Numbered from the stretch's first letter, positions 18,344-27,893 are shown. The stretch: DNA of 41,694 nt from Richelia intracellularis (GCA_000613065.1 CBZS010000794.1:1-41694), one strand, 5' to 3'. The notes: generated from the letters alone by a model not told the origin. Numbers and translations: made by a program.

Positions 18344-19810
18344 TTATTTTTTTAAAGAGTTACTGGAGTCTAACAAAGGCTTTACAGACGTTTGGGTTCT
18401 CAACTGACTAGTTCTGTCTAGAATTTCTTCAATTTCCTCTTCCGACAACTGTTGTACATAATTGAGTTTGACTTCTTCAAGAAAATCGATGAATAAGTTC
18501 TGAATTTCTGAAAGGACGTGTTTTTTTTGCATTTCCCCCCCTAAAACTTTGGTGAAACGTTCCATTAGTTGACTAGAAAGTTCGGCTGATATAGGGTCTT
18601 CAACGCTACTAACCAGAGCTTGATAAACATTGCTTGTGATTTGAGTAGCTAGTTCTTCGCTCAATTGTGTTTGCATTTTCCCTAACCCAGGAAGGTTTTG
18701 TAAATTGCGATAAATCGGAGTTTGGTTCAGAACAGTATTAATTTGGTATTGCAGTATTGTGGCTATTTCAGGCTTGATTTGGGGAATTACTTGATATATG
18801 AGGGCTTGAACAAAAATTCCCGCGATCGCTTCTATTTCGTTAACATTATTAATATCTACATAAGGACGCAAATTATCCCCTTGCAATAACCATCTAGTTA
18901 ACTCTCCCCGACGAATGGAAGTTTGAGTTTGATTAATTACTCTCACAACAACCATCTCAGTAATTTCCTCGGCAAAATTAGCCACAATTAACTGCTGGGC
19001 TTGTCGCCGTAATTGATGCATTCGCCAGAGTTCGGCTTTTTCTAAACGAAATAATACTGGTACTATGCGTGTCCATCTCCACAATGGCAAGATTAGCCAT
19101 AGGTCATACCAATGCCATAACATTACGCTCAAGTAACTAAAATTAGGATGGCGGCGTTTTAACCATAAGCTACGAATTACAAATTCTAAGCCAAATAAAG
19201 CAACAAAAGGTAAGTCTAAAATCCAAAACAAATCGACAAACTTACCATTTTCATCAATGTGACGGAAATAATTACTAGCAATTAAAGGTCGAATCTTGCG
19301 ATTCATAAAAACCTTTTCCCGACCCCATCCTTGGGATAATAAATAATCCTGAGACCAAAATATATTAAAGGCTTCTTTCGAGGAAGATATTTTATCACCA
19401 TTCCTTGCAGCCGCTATGCGATCGCGCATATTTCTTTTAATCTTTTCCAAGCTTCCCGTTTTGCCAACCCCAGCAAATGGATCGTTATCAATCATTTCTA
19501 TACTTAGGCTGCGTAACTCACTCAGCTTTTTCTTTGCTCCTTGAGACTGCAAGCCGGAGAGTTCTATGGCTGCTTGAAGTTCATCTACTGTTGTTAAATA
19601 TTTTTCTGTATCTCGGTGAGGTTCAATACCTTTCATCAAGTCATATCTCTGGGTAATTTCTGGGAAGTTTTTAAAGTAAAAATTACGCCAATGTATATAA
19701 CTTAAGTCAAACATCACTAAACCTAAATTAACGGTGGCAATTATTGCCATTACTCTCTCAAAGAATAGGCCGATGCTGTTACTTTTATTCTTATATTTAT
19801 GGTTATTCAT
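18344..19810 (-). CDS. Conserved cyanobacterial membrane protein of unknown function
   Basis: A 488-residue protein. A membrane segment lies near residues 17-36 (VMAIIATVNLGLVMFDLSYI). Others lie around 193-213 (VDLFWILDLPFVALFGLEFV) and 225-250 (SYLSVMLWHWYDLWLILPLW). Between the first two sits a soluble domain of about 150 residues. The C-terminal half (about 260-488) is helical and soluble, with EEITEMVVVRVINQTQTSIR and two alternating hydrophobic-amphipathic blocks. The layout loosely recalls ion-channel-like voltage-sensor regions, but no selectivity filter is visible. I recognise it only as a type of protein conserved in cyanobacteria. The gene is intact and convergent with the exoprotein pseudogene, 154 bp apart. 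Confidence 0.75.
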   Translation of the reverse strand: MNNHKYKNKSNSIGLFFERVMAIIATVNLGLVMFDLSYIHWRNFYFKNFPEITQRYDLMKGIEPHRDTEKYLTTVDELQAAIELSGLQSQGAKKKLSELRSLSIEMIDNDPFAGVGKTGSLEKIKRNMRDRIAAARNGDKISSSKEAFNIFWSQDYLLSQGWGREKVFMNRKIRPLIASNYFRHIDENGKFVDLFWILDLPFVALFGLEFVIRSLWLKRRHPNFSYLSVMLWHWYDLWLILPLWRWTRIVPVLFRLEKAELWRMHQLRRQAQQLIVANFAEEITEMVVVRVINQTQTSIRRGELTRWLLQGDNLRPYVDINNVNEIEAIAGIFVQALIYQVIPQIKPEIATILQYQINTVLNQTPIYRNLQNLPGLGKMQTQLSEELATQITSNVYQALVSSVEDPISAELSSQLMERFTKVLGGEMQKKHVLSEIQNLFIDFLEEVKLNYVQQLSEEEIEEILDRTSQLRTQTSVKPLLDSSNSLKK

Positions 19811-19974
19811 TTATATAACAATTATGACTCCAGATAATTCTATTCTTATATTAATTTATGCTCAAAGATAATTTTGTTCTGTATTGGAAAGTCTAGACTA
19901 TAAAGTCACAATATCAGATACTTGTTGGAATGATGAAGAGATCAAAAAACTATCCTCTCACCCAGCAATATTCT

Positions 19975-20162
19975 TTAAATGGGTTGCCAGATTTTAATAG
20001 TGTCATCATCACTAACACTAACCAAAGTTTCCTCATCTGGACTACAAGCGATCGCTCTGACATAATTTTCATGACCTGTGAGAGTTGCTATTTCTCTACC
20101 TGTATTTACTTGCCAAATTTTAATAGTTCGATCCCAACTCGCACTAGCTATACTAAGAACAG
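19975..20162 (-). pseudogene. WD40-repeat protein, C-terminal fragment
   Basis: On the minus strand two WD40 repeats are readable: SASWDRTIKIWQVNTGREIA, then TLTGHENYVRAIACSPDEET, then LVSVSDDDTIKIWQP and a stop at 19975. The first repeat seems to have lost its SPDGKTLA portion. The 5' part is cut off near 20162, where another IS630-type element begins. It is a remnant of a typical cyanobacterial WD-repeat protein. Confidence 0.75.
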
Positions 20163-20246
20163 TTAAAAGCTGGACTTTTGTATAGCAGTAATAACAAGTA
20201 TTATAAATTAATAAACAATATTACTTGATAAACCAGGTAAAGTCTG

Positions 20247-20433
20247 ATGTTAAAAATAGATTTTACCCAAGAAGACATTGATAAACTTCATTATGAAAGA
20301 TATCATTATCCTCATCCATTAGTACAGAAAAAGATCGAAGTTCTGTATCTAAAAAGTCAGGGTATAAAACATAAAGATATTTGTAGTTTGTGTAAAATAT
20401 CAAAAACAACATTAATAGTTCCTATAAAATTAA
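20247..20433 (+). pseudogene. N-terminal fragment of a second IS630-type transposase
   Basis: An ATG at 20247 opens MLKIDFTQEDIDKLHYERYH and continues YPHPLVQKKIEVLYLKSQGI, then KHKDICSLCKISKTTL, an N-terminal helix-turn-helix of the IS630 superfamily that differs from the 1108-bp element. The frame is cut at 20434 by the insertion of IS630 copy 2, and the rest is not found on the other side. The segment 20163-20246 probably holds its terminal repeat (AAAGCTGGACTTTTG). Confidence 0.7.
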
Positions 20434-21494
20434 TATGAAGCTGCATAGAAAAGAACTTCTAAAATAAAGTTGTAAGAGGAGATAGATATTACCTGCTCAA
20501 ATGTAAGTTGCTTGAACAATTGTTGTATGCGCTCACGTAAATCTTGCAAAGAAGAGAAAAGTTCGTTTTTGAGAGGTTTTTTGAGAAAGTGCCAAAGCCT
20601 TTCGATTGGATTAAGTTGAGAGGAATGAGGTGGTTGAAGCAGGGGAATAATATTTTCTGGCCAATTAATCCCACAACTTGTATGAGCAGGAGCTTGGTCA
20701 ATTTTACAAATTGACCAAGCTCCTGCTAACTGCTGAGATAGCCAATCTAAAAACGGTTGAAAACAGTCACCGTTGAGTTTGGGGTACTCCTGTTGGAAAT
20801 GTTTTCCTATTAATGGTTCAATTGCACCATTAATCCAAAAATTTTCCCTTTCCCATTTAACGTCAACAGTTGGCTTTACTCCAGAAGCAGTAATCACTTT
20901 TCCTGTGAGGGTTTTCAATCCAACCCTAGTTTCATCCTGACACAAATAATGAACGCACTTCCCCTGTGCTAGATGTTTTTCTAAACAATTGAGAATGATA
21001 CCGAGTTTTTTTTTTACTCAGATACCAGCTTTTCATCCTGTTTCTAGCTTTGAGGAGGTGGTACTTTTAGTTTTGCTCCCAATCCATATCGAACCAATGC
21101 ATAAACCGTTCCATATTCAATATCAAGTCCATGCTCTTTTTTCAACCATTCTACTATCCCACCATAGCTATTAAACCCTTTTCCTGTTTTTTACTCCTGT
21201 ATGAGTGCTGCCATCGCATCATCATTGATTTTTCGTTTTGCTCCTGCCGCTTTCTTGATTTCTAATAAGCCAGACAGACCACCAGTTCTATACTTCTGCA
21301 ACCATCTTGTCACTGTTGAAATATCTCTAGCCAAGGGTTTCCCGATTTATTGCTGCTCCTTTACTTGTCCACTCGGCATTGAGCCACCACAACATCTGTA
21401 GTTTTTCTTTCTGGTTTCCCAACCTGGGTGTCTGTAGCAGTTTTTTTAGTTCCTCTTCGCTCTGCGTGTTCTCAATCTTAAATGGGGGGCTCAT
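20430..21494 (-). pseudogene. IS630 family transposase, inactive copy
   Basis: Homologous to the copy at 12698-13762. The DDE half (20430-20945) is open with CQDETRVGL, KIDQAPAHTS and NPIERLWHFLK. Upstream, TTA in front of the A-run has become TAA (GAGTAAAAAAAAAACTC on the coding strand), giving a stop at the slippage site. A further stop appears where AACTCCTG in copy 1 is TACTCCTG here. It therefore carries more damage than copy 1. Confidence 0.85.
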
Positions 21495-21543
21495 GAGTAT
21501 TTAAACCGATCAAGTTTGCTTGGCTCTATTGTATGCAGCTTCA
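20436..21543 (-). mobile_element. IS630-family element, copy 2 (1108 bp)
   Basis: Same ends as copy 1 (TGAAGCTGCATA and TATGCAGCTTCA), bordered by TA at 20434-20435 and 21544-21545. It sits between a truncated transposase and a truncated SMP-30 gene. The eight bases before the left TA (AAAATTAA) are the same as in copy 1, while the right flanks differ. Confidence 0.9.
20686..20726. repeat. Perfect 41-bp palindrome, IS630 copy 2
   Basis: Identical to 12954-12994: arms of 19 bases and a 3-base loop within the transposase gene. Its presence in both copies means it arose before they separated. Confidence 0.95.
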
Positions 21544-21545
21544 TA

Positions 21546-21776
21546 TTAAATTATTATAATGTTTACTGTAGCGGTTCAGGAGGCGTGTGGATTTTCTCTC
21601 CAACAGGTACACTCGTAGATAAAATTGCTGTTCCAGAATCAGTAACTAATTTACCTTGGGGCAATCAAGATTCTCAAACACTTTACATGACAGCAGGTAA
21701 GAGTGTTTATCAGGTGCGCCTGAATATTGCAGGGATAGACCCAGGAGAAGAATCAACAATAAAAAATGAAGGATAA
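21546..21776 (+). pseudogene. SMP-30/gluconolactonase family protein, C-terminal fragment
   Basis: The 76 codons after the IS630 insertion read YYNVYCSGSGGVWIFSPTGT, then LVDKIAVPESVTNLPWGNQD, then SQTLYMTAGKSVYQVRL. This is the last blade of the beta-propeller in SMP-30/gluconolactonase/LRE-type hydrolases (GGVWIFSP.G and TLYMTA are typical). The rest of the gene is absent; only the 3' end is left, ending at 21776. About 200 bp with nothing evident separate it from moeA. Confidence 0.75.
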
Positions 21777-21973
21777 AAGCTTGCTATTATTTTGTTTCGG
21801 CTCCTTAGAACTTTGGTAAACAATTGGCTAGCAGTTACATATACTTTAATGAAAAGTACAACTTATAGTGGTAACCAAGAACTCAGGAAATTTCTGGGAA
21901 GATAATTGGTATGATTCATATCAAATTCCGATGATTAGTGATAATACAATTTCTGGATTCGCATCTGAATTAA

Positions 21974-23215
21974 CTAATAATTACCAATTTTTAATACCTT
22001 TACCGCATCACCGGCAGCAATCAAATTCTCCCCTAAACGAATGACTGCTAAAGCATTAGTTTGAGCCAAATTAATTAAATTCCCAGAACTATGATTACCA
22101 CCAGCCAAGTGAAATTGATACATCCCATCAACTAAACTTAACTTCCCCCACAGATAGGTTTCTCGTTTACCAGCACCGTGCAAGTCTCGAGTTGCCACAG
22201 CATTAACAAATTGCGGTTGCCAACCATCTACTACACCAGACAATTTTGCGATCGCAGGTTGTACAAATCGCCAAAATGTTACTAAAGCAGATACGGGATT
22301 ACCTGGTAAACCAAAATATAATACAGGGCGATTATTCCGTTTAAAAGTCGTAACTGTTAAGGGTTTACCTGGTTTCATTGCCACTGCATGAACATGAATT
22401 TGTCCTTGTAAATGTGTAATAATTTTTTCTACGTAATCATATTCACCTACAGAGACACCACCGGAAGAAAGAACTATATCTGCATGGGAAATAGAGCTAT
22501 CAATGGCTTGTTGCAAAGCTTCTTTATCATCAGGGATAATCCCCATAATTAGTGGTTCTATACCCATTTGTCTGACTAAAGCAGCCAAAGCATATTGATT
22601 GGAATCCACAATTTGTCCTGGTTTGAGGGGTTGATTGGGCGTTACCAATTCATCTCCCGTAGATAGAATGGCTATTTTTGGCTTGCGGTAAACATTAACT
22701 CGCGGGCATTGAACCGCAGCTAAAACAGCAATTTCTGGAGCATTTAAACGTATACCTACTGGTAATAATTGACTTCCAGCTTGATAATAACTACCTTGAT
22801 GTCGAACAAACTCCTGGTATTTGGGGGCGTTTAAAATTATTACGCGATCGCTTTCTCTACGGCTTTCTTCTTGCATTACTACTGTGTCCGCACCCTTGGG
22901 CATAACTGCACCAGTAAAAATCCGTGCAGCTTGCCCTTGTTGAATGTTTGATTGGGGTTGGTATCCACCTTGAATTTCCTCTACAATCTCTAGATAAACT
23001 GGCTTATCTTTAGTTGCTTGTTGTACATCTGCATACCTCACTGCATAGCCATCCATGGCTGAATTATCCCAGTGGGGGAAGTCTAATTGACTAGTAATTG
23101 GCGTAGCAAGAATGCGATTTTCTGAGGATAAATCCACCACTTCCGTATCTTGTGGATATTGTAAAGGTTGAACTAGGTTGAAAATGATGGTTTCCGCATC
23201 CTTCACAGATAGCAT
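21974..23215 (-). CDS. moeA: Molybdopterin molybdotransferase
   Basis: A 413-residue MoeA that inserts molybdate into adenylated molybdopterin, the last step of molybdenum cofactor synthesis needed, for example, by nitrate reductase. Motifs: FPHWDNSAMDGYA near residue 50, FTGAVMPKGADTVVMQEE near 100, then PKIAILSTGDELV, VLSSGGVSVGEYDYV and the closing FGLPGNPVSALVTF. Domain order and length fit the family. It lies downstream of the cysteine desulfurase on the same strand, 202 bp away, with a dispersed repeat in that gap. moaE, 11 kb to the right, belongs to the same pathway. Confidence 0.96.
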   Translation of the reverse strand: MLSVKDAETIIFNLVQPLQYPQDTEVVDLSSENRILATPITSQLDFPHWDNSAMDGYAVRYADVQQATKDKPVYLEIVEEIQGGYQPQSNIQQGQAARIFTGAVMPKGADTVVMQEESRRESDRVIILNAPKYQEFVRHQGSYYQAGSQLLPVGIRLNAPEIAVLAAVQCPRVNVYRKPKIAILSTGDELVTPNQPLKPGQIVDSNQYALAALVRQMGIEPLIMGIIPDDKEALQQAIDSSISHADIVLSSGGVSVGEYDYVEKIITHLQGQIHVHAVAMKPGKPLTVTTFKRNNRPVLYFGLPGNPVSALVTFWRFVQPAIAKLSGVVDGWQPQFVNAVATRDLHGAGKRETYLWGKLSLVDGMYQFHLAGGNHSSGNLINLAQTNALAVIRLGENLIAAGDAVKVLKIGNY

Positions 23216-23326
23216 ACAGATGGACTCCCGATAAATAAGTAGGTGGGTGTTGACAAGTTCTTTTTGCTGGTTGATGGTGATACAAGTTTATCTTTATCTC
23301 TTTCGCTTTCGTTAGTTACACGCGAT

Positions 23327-23412
23327 AACTTGCACCATTCTCAACAAGAGTCAGAGGCTATATTTTCTAGTTACTAGGCTCGGCCTACTAGTTATTGTAG
23401 TTGGTGCAAGTT
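23327..23412. repeat. Short dispersed inverted-repeat element, copy 1
   Basis: About 86 bp bounded by AACTTGCACCA and its exact complement TGGTGCAAGTT. The inner left part CATTCTCAACAAGAGTCAGA is nearly repeated at 25983-26000, with the same kind of ends. It starts 6 bp beyond the cysteine desulfurase stop. It is a second MITE-like family or a structured 3' element. Confidence 0.7.
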
Positions 23413-23417
23413 GTTAT

Positions 23418-24590
23418 TTACACTAAACTACCCTGTTTTCGCAAACTGGTAACTGTAGAAATAAAATGTGCTGCGACCTGGTTAATTTCCTCCTCCGTAT
23501 TGTTTTTTCCGATACCAAACCGTACAGATGCATAGGCTAAGTCTTGCGAGCGCCCTAAAGCCGTCAGTACATGAGAAGGTTCAGTTTTGGTCGAGGAACA
23601 AGCAGAACCAGAAGATATTGTCATTGTAGGTTGCAACCCTCGCAACAATGCCGCACCATTTACCCCCGCAACACTAACATTTAAATTTTCACCTACCCTT
23701 AAAGTGGGATGTCCATTGAGATAAATCCCCTCTAATTGAGAAATTTGCGACCATAACTTATCTCGTAATCTAACTACACGTTGGTTTTCTTTATCTTGCT
23801 CTGCTACAGCAATTTCTACAGCCTTACCAAATCCTATAATTTGCGGTGTCGCCAAAGTACCTGATCGCATTCCTTGTTCATGTCCACCCCCATGTTGTTG
23901 GGGTGCTAATTGTACCCTGGGGTTGCGCCGACGCACGTATAATGCACCAACCCCTTTGGGACCATATATCTTATGGGCAGTGAGGGACATTAAATCTATC
24001 TGCATTTCCTGCACATCTAAGGTAATTTTCCCAATTGCCTGGGCGGCATCTGTATGGAAAAGGACATGATTTTGTCGGCACATCGCTCCAATTTCTGCCA
24101 ATGGTTGCAGTACCCCAATTTCATTATTTACTGCCATTACCGATACCAATACTGTATCGTCACGCAAAGCCTCTCCCAATTGGTTTAGATTAATAATTCC
24201 ATCCCCTTGTACCAGGAGTATGGTAATTTCAAAACCTAAAGATTGCAAATATTGGCAGGGATCAAGTACTGCGTTGTGTTCTGTGGCAACGGTAATTATA
24301 TGCTGTCCTTTCTGAAAATAAGCTTCCCCTACCCCCTTAATAGCTAAATTATTGGCTTCTGTGGCTCCACTAGTAAAAATAATTTCTTCAGGAGTTGCAT
24401 TGATTGCCGTCGCGATGATCTCCCTAGCTTGCTTAACAGCGGCTCCCCCTTCCCATCCATAAATATGATTACTAGAGGGATTGCCAAAGCATTCCGTGAA
24501 ATAGGGTAACATTGCCGTCAATACCCTTTCATCCACAGGGGTAGTAGCATGATAATCGAGGTAAATGGGACGATTAGACATAATTGCCAC
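23418..24590 (-). CDS. Cysteine desulfurase (NifS/IscS type)
   Basis: A 390-residue PLP enzyme that takes sulfur from cysteine for iron-sulfur clusters and other thio-cofactors. Seen: YLDYHATTPVD, FTSGATEANNLAIKGV, TEHNAVLDPC with its histidine, HTDAAQAIGK, the PLP lysine in LTAHKIYGPKG, and the persulfide-forming cysteine in SSGSACSSTKTEPSHVL. This loop places it in group I (IscS/NifS). No nif genes are near, so a housekeeping role is more likely than nitrogen-fixation specificity. A second Met three codons in (MSNRPIYLDY) may be the true start. Confidence 0.95.
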   Translation of the reverse strand: MAIMSNRPIYLDYHATTPVDERVLTAMLPYFTECFGNPSSNHIYGWEGGAAVKQAREIIATAINATPEEIIFTSGATEANNLAIKGVGEAYFQKGQHIITVATEHNAVLDPCQYLQSLGFEITILLVQGDGIINLNQLGEALRDDTVLVSVMAVNNEIGVLQPLAEIGAMCRQNHVLFHTDAAQAIGKITLDVQEMQIDLMSLTAHKIYGPKGVGALYVRRRNPRVQLAPQQHGGGHEQGMRSGTLATPQIIGFGKAVEIAVAEQDKENQRVVRLRDKLWSQISQLEGIYLNGHPTLRVGENLNVSVAGVNGAALLRGLQPTMTISSGSACSSTKTEPSHVLTALGRSQDLAYASVRFGIGKNNTEEEINQVAAHFISTVTSLRKQGSLV

Positions 24591-24855
24591 AGGTAAATAT
24601 GGGATTGCAGAGGAGGCAGAAGTTTAACCATGCGTTCGCAATATATGCACTATTTTTTACACCCCTACAAGTTTAATAATACTAAGTTGTCACGCATTTA
24701 AATCGTATATATGTGTTTAGCCATAAAATATCAGATTCTTTTTGCCTCTGATCTCATCGGTGGTTGTATGCAGAGAGCCTAATCTGTGGTATATCTAAAT
24801 AAAAATCCCCTAATCCTATCAGAGAGCCGTAGATTGTTTCCAGAGGTTGCAAACA

Positions 24856-25872
24856 GTGGGCATAGTAGTTGAAAACGTATCTAAACAGTTCGGTAATTTC
24901 CAGGCTGTAAACCAAGTAAATTTAGAAATTAAAAGTGGCTCTTTAGTAGCATTATTGGGTCCTTCGGGTTCTGGTAAATCTACTTTATTGCGACTGATTG
25001 CCGGATTGGAAATGCCAGATGCGGGTAAAATTTGGCTAACTGGTAAAGATGCAACCTATCAAAGCGTACAGGAAAGGAACATAGGCTTTGTGTTTCAACA
25101 CTATGCCTTGTTTAAACATATGACAGTGAGACAGAATATTGCTTTTGGGTTGGAAATTCGTAAAGCTGCCAAAGGTAAAATTAAGTCGCGGGTAGAGGAG
25201 TTATTAGATTTAGTCCAATTAAGTGGATTAGGCGATCGCTTTCCGTCCCAATTATCTGGGGGACAAAGGCAAAGAGTGGCATTAGCTAGGGCATTAGCAG
25301 TAGAACCTAAAGTATTATTATTAGATGAACCTTTTGGTGCATTAGATGCCAAGGTGCGTAAAGACTTACGTGCTTGGCTGCGTCGTCTCCACGATGAAGT
25401 TCATGTTACCACCGTTTTTGTTACCCACGATCAAGAAGAAGCCATGGAGGTTTCTGACGAAATTGTGGTGATGAATAAGGGAAATGTGGAACAAATTGGT
25501 ACTCCCGCAGAAATTTATGACCATCCTGCCACTGCATTTGTCATGAGTTTTATTGGTCCTGTGAATGTATTACCTAGCACTTCCCGTATTTTCCAGGAAC
25601 ATGGTTTTGACTCTGCTCACCCAGAAATGTTTCTCCGTCCTCAAGATGTAATTGTAGAAACATCACCTACTAATACATCAGTACCAGCACGGGTGAAGCG
25701 TTTAATCCATTTAGGTTGGGAAATTCAGGTAGAATTAAGCTTAGATGATGGACAAGAGGTAACTGCACATTTAAGTCGGGAAAAATTCGACCAGTTACAT
25801 TTAGAACCAAGACAGCGAGTATATGTCAAACCCAAGGATGCTAAATCTTTCCCATTGTATTACTCGATTTGA
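24856..25872 (+). CDS. cysA: Sulfate/thiosulfate ABC transporter ATP-binding protein CysA
   Basis: An ABC ATPase of 338 residues from the GTG chosen here. Walker A is GPSGSGKST, the signature [15 protein letters not shown], Walker [13 protein letters not shown], and the switch histidine lies in FVTHDQEEA. The C-terminal ~100 residues form a TOBE-like regulatory domain ([11 protein letters not shown]). Length and [13 protein letters not shown] match CysA of sulfate uptake. No ATG is available at the start. GTG at 24856 has AGAGG ending 9 bases upstream, better placed than for the in-frame TTG at 24847. The sulfate permease and binding-protein genes are not adjacent, so the subunits must come from elsewhere. 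Confidence 0.9.
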   Translation: MGIVVENVSKQFGNFQAVNQVNLEIKSGSLVALLGPSGSGKSTLLRLIAGLEMPDAGKIWLTGKDATYQSVQERNIGFVFQHYALFKHMTVRQNIAFGLEIRKAAKGKIKSRVEELLDLVQLSGLGDRFPSQLSGGQRQRVALARALAVEPKVLLLDEPFGALDAKVRKDLRAWLRRLHDEVHVTTVFVTHDQEEAMEVSDEIVVMNKGNVEQIGTPAEIYDHPATAFVMSFIGPVNVLPSTSRIFQEHGFDSAHPEMFLRPQDVIVETSPTNTSVPARVKRLIHLGWEIQVELSLDDGQEVTAHLSREKFDQLHLEPRQRVYVKPKDAKSFPLYYSI

Positions 25873-25972
25873 GACTTGGGAGAATCTCAACTTTTCCAAT
25901 AAAAACCATTTAGGATTCAATGATTCAGTATACCAGTCTTCGTTTTTGTTAATTTAACGCCTATTCTGTGAC

Positions 25973-26066
25973 AACTTGCACCATTCTCAACGAGAGTCAG
26001 ATACTCTATGTTCTGGTTGTTCTGGTTACCAGACTTAGCTTCCTAGTTATTGCAGCTAGTGCAATT
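25973..26066. repeat. Short dispersed inverted-repeat element, copy 2
   Basis: About 94 bp. It begins AACTTGCACCATTCTCAAC and ends near TAGTGCAATT. The first ~28 bp and the last ~20 bp match the element at 23327-23412; the middle differs. It lies 100 bp after the cysA stop. Confidence 0.6.
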
Positions 26067-26198
26067 TATGAGCTTGAAAAGACTTGATATCAATGAGGTA
26101 ATAGTTCTAAATTTTCCTTTAATAACTTGACGGCACAAACAAACTAGTTTATGTTAAGGTAGTTTGCCGTTGGCCATTAAGGTCAATTTAATTTGTAT

Positions 26199-26270
26199 GC
26201 CGGCATAGCACAGTGGTAGTGCATCCGACTTGTAATCGGAAGGTCGTCGGTTCAAATCCGACTGCCGGCT
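26199..26270 (+). tRNA. tRNA-Thr(TGT)
   Basis: A 72-nt cloverleaf. The acceptor stem GCCGGCA pairs with TGCCGGC before discriminator T. The D-arm is AGCACAGTGGTAGTGC. The anticodon arm TCCGA-CTTGTAA-TCGGA gives anticodon TGT, which reads ACA. The T-arm is GTCGG-TTCAAAT-CCGAC. CCA is not encoded. Confidence 0.95.
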
Positions 26271-26461
26271 TATAGATAAAATAAAATTGCGATCGCACAT
26301 TGTACATGGATAAAAGATTGCACCAGATCAAGTGATTACCAAAGTCTGTGGCTAGATGACTTTTTTGGTTAATTTCTTTGTGGCAGTATGACACACCTAA
26401 AAGGGAGATGATGGTACTTTCTTGTTGAGCGACTTACTTTGCGCCAATCACAAGACAAGTT

Positions 26462-27100
26462 ATGACTCTTAATTTATACTTCCTACGCCATGGAGAAACT
26501 ACTTTCAGTCAAAGTGGTAATTTTTGTGGCGAAACTGATGCAGACTTGACGCCCGAAGGTATACAGATGGCACATAGTTTTGCCGATGTGTATCAAAAAT
26601 TAAAGTGGAAAGCAGTTTATACTAGCCCCATGAAACGTACAATCGCCACTGCCAAACCATTTTGTGATGCGATCACAATTGATATGCAGGTTCGTGAGGG
26701 ATTAAGAGAAGGTAGTTACGGCGAATGGGAAACTAAAAGTAAGTCATTTGCTCAGGAAAATTACCCAGAAAATTATGTGAAATGGTTAACTGAGCCTGCT
26801 TGGAATGCACCCAAGGGAGGGGAAACAGCAGTAGATATTGCTAACCGCTCTATGACTGTAATTTCTGAAATTAAAGAAAAACATCCAGAAGGTAATGTTT
26901 TAGTGGTTTCCCACAAAGCCACAATTAGAATTATGCTTTGCAGCTTATTGGGTATTGATTTGGGACGTTATCGCTATCGGGTAAATATTTTAGTGGCATC
27001 CGTAAGTCTGGTTAAGTTTGACGTTAATGGTCCCTTATTAGAAATTTTAGGCGATCGCTACCATATTCCACAGCATATTCGCTCTCGTCCAGGGACATAG
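26462..27100 (+). CDS. Histidine phosphatase family protein
   Basis: A 212-residue member of the phosphoglycerate-mutase-like phosphatases. The catalytic RHGE motif is in FLRHGETTFS near residue 9. The second arginine is in YTSPMKRTIATA, the acidic residue in REGLREGSYGEWE, and the second histidine in VVSHKATIRI. Proteins like this act on small phosphate esters; substrates vary and cannot be told from sequence. An IS1 element has inserted 43 bp downstream, without damage to the gene. Confidence 0.9.
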   Translation: MTLNLYFLRHGETTFSQSGNFCGETDADLTPEGIQMAHSFADVYQKLKWKAVYTSPMKRTIATAKPFCDAITIDMQVREGLREGSYGEWETKSKSFAQENYPENYVKWLTEPAWNAPKGGETAVDIANRSMTVISEIKEKHPEGNVLVVSHKATIRIMLCSLLGIDLGRYRYRVNILVASVSLVKFDVNGPLLEILGDRYHIPQHIRSRPGT

Positions 27101-27142
27101 TAAAAGTTGATGGTTGATACTTAACTGTTAATAGTTAAAATT

Positions 27143-27893
27143 CTGGCGTTGCATATTTGCGGGATGAATCAACCAAATACAGGTATTTCTCTATACTTAA
27201 AGTAATGAGGTAACAATCCAATAGAGTGCTGAAGCATATCTACGGATTTAGAGTAGCATAATGTTTTTCGATGTAGACGTGGGAGATAATGACGTAAACG
27301 TGTGTTTTCCCCTTCTACTCTGGTCATTCTTTTGCTAATAATATGGTCTCCTGGTTCAACACTGGCGTAAACTTTCCATCCATCTGTGACATAAAAATAG
27401 CACTTCCAGAGGTAGAGAATATCCCACAAAGCTTGAAAGGTTTCTGCACTATGGTCTCCCAGTACCCAAGCTAAAATTCCTTGGCGGAAATGGTCTACTG
27501 CTGTCCACAACCAAATTTTGTTTTGTTTTAACCGGCGAAAGTTTCTAATTCGTCCAGTTCTCCAACTTCTGGGATATCCTCTATTGATGGTGCATCTGGC
27601 AATTTTTCACCAACTTGTTTTACCCAACTAATTATGGTTGTGTGATGAACTGCTTTTTGGCGTTCAATAGCCCTAAATTCCGAGCCATTAACCTATGCTT
27701 TTAAGCATTCTTGTTTGATCTCATTTGAGTATCCTTTTGGTGGATTATAGATATCTATAAATTGGCGAACGCAATTTACACAAATGTGATTTTGTTTACC
27801 TCGACGTTTCACATTTTTTCTAATCCTCGTAGACTTGCAGTATGGACAATGCACAGTAGAACACCTCAATTCATCCCTCTATTATGCAACGCC
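27143..27893 (-). mobile_element. IS1-family element
   Basis: About 750 bp with inverted ends GGCGTTGCATATTTGCGGG (left, 27145) and the complement of GGCGTTGCATAATAGAGGG (right, ending 27893). A 9-bp repeat GTTAAAATT flanks it (27134-27142 and 27894-27902), with two additional bases CT on the left. Size, two-part transposase and duplication length fit IS1. Its ends are nearly those of the seven MITEs. Confidence 0.85.
27169..27854 (-). pseudogene. IS1 family transposase (InsA-InsB type), inactive
   Basis: From GTG at 27854 the first part reads HCPYCKSTRIRKNVKRRGKQ with a zinc-finger pattern CPYC...CVNC. It meets a TAG after QECLKA, continues with AIERQKAVHHTTIISWVKQV, and stops at a TAA near 27535. 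The second part is in another frame: NKIWLWTAVDHFRQGILAWV through VTDGWKVYASV and HYLPRLHRKTLCYSKS to 27169, the catalytic half. A -1 shift is normal for IS1, but the TAG inside the first half is not, so this copy should not make a full transposase. Confidence 0.85.

Noticed and set aside
19930-20166. Plus-strand 78-codon frame
   Set aside because: The minus strand over the same bases encodes clear WD40 repeats, so the plus-strand frame is a shadow.
23418-24590. Part of a nitrogen-fixation cluster (nifS)
   Set aside because: No nifB, nifU, nifH or fdxN lies nearby; the enzyme can be called only a group I cysteine desulfurase.
26188-26394. Minus-strand reading frame with GFEPTTFRLQVGC
   Set aside because: It is the well-known spurious translation across a tRNA gene; the tRNA-Thr at 26199-26270 explains it.
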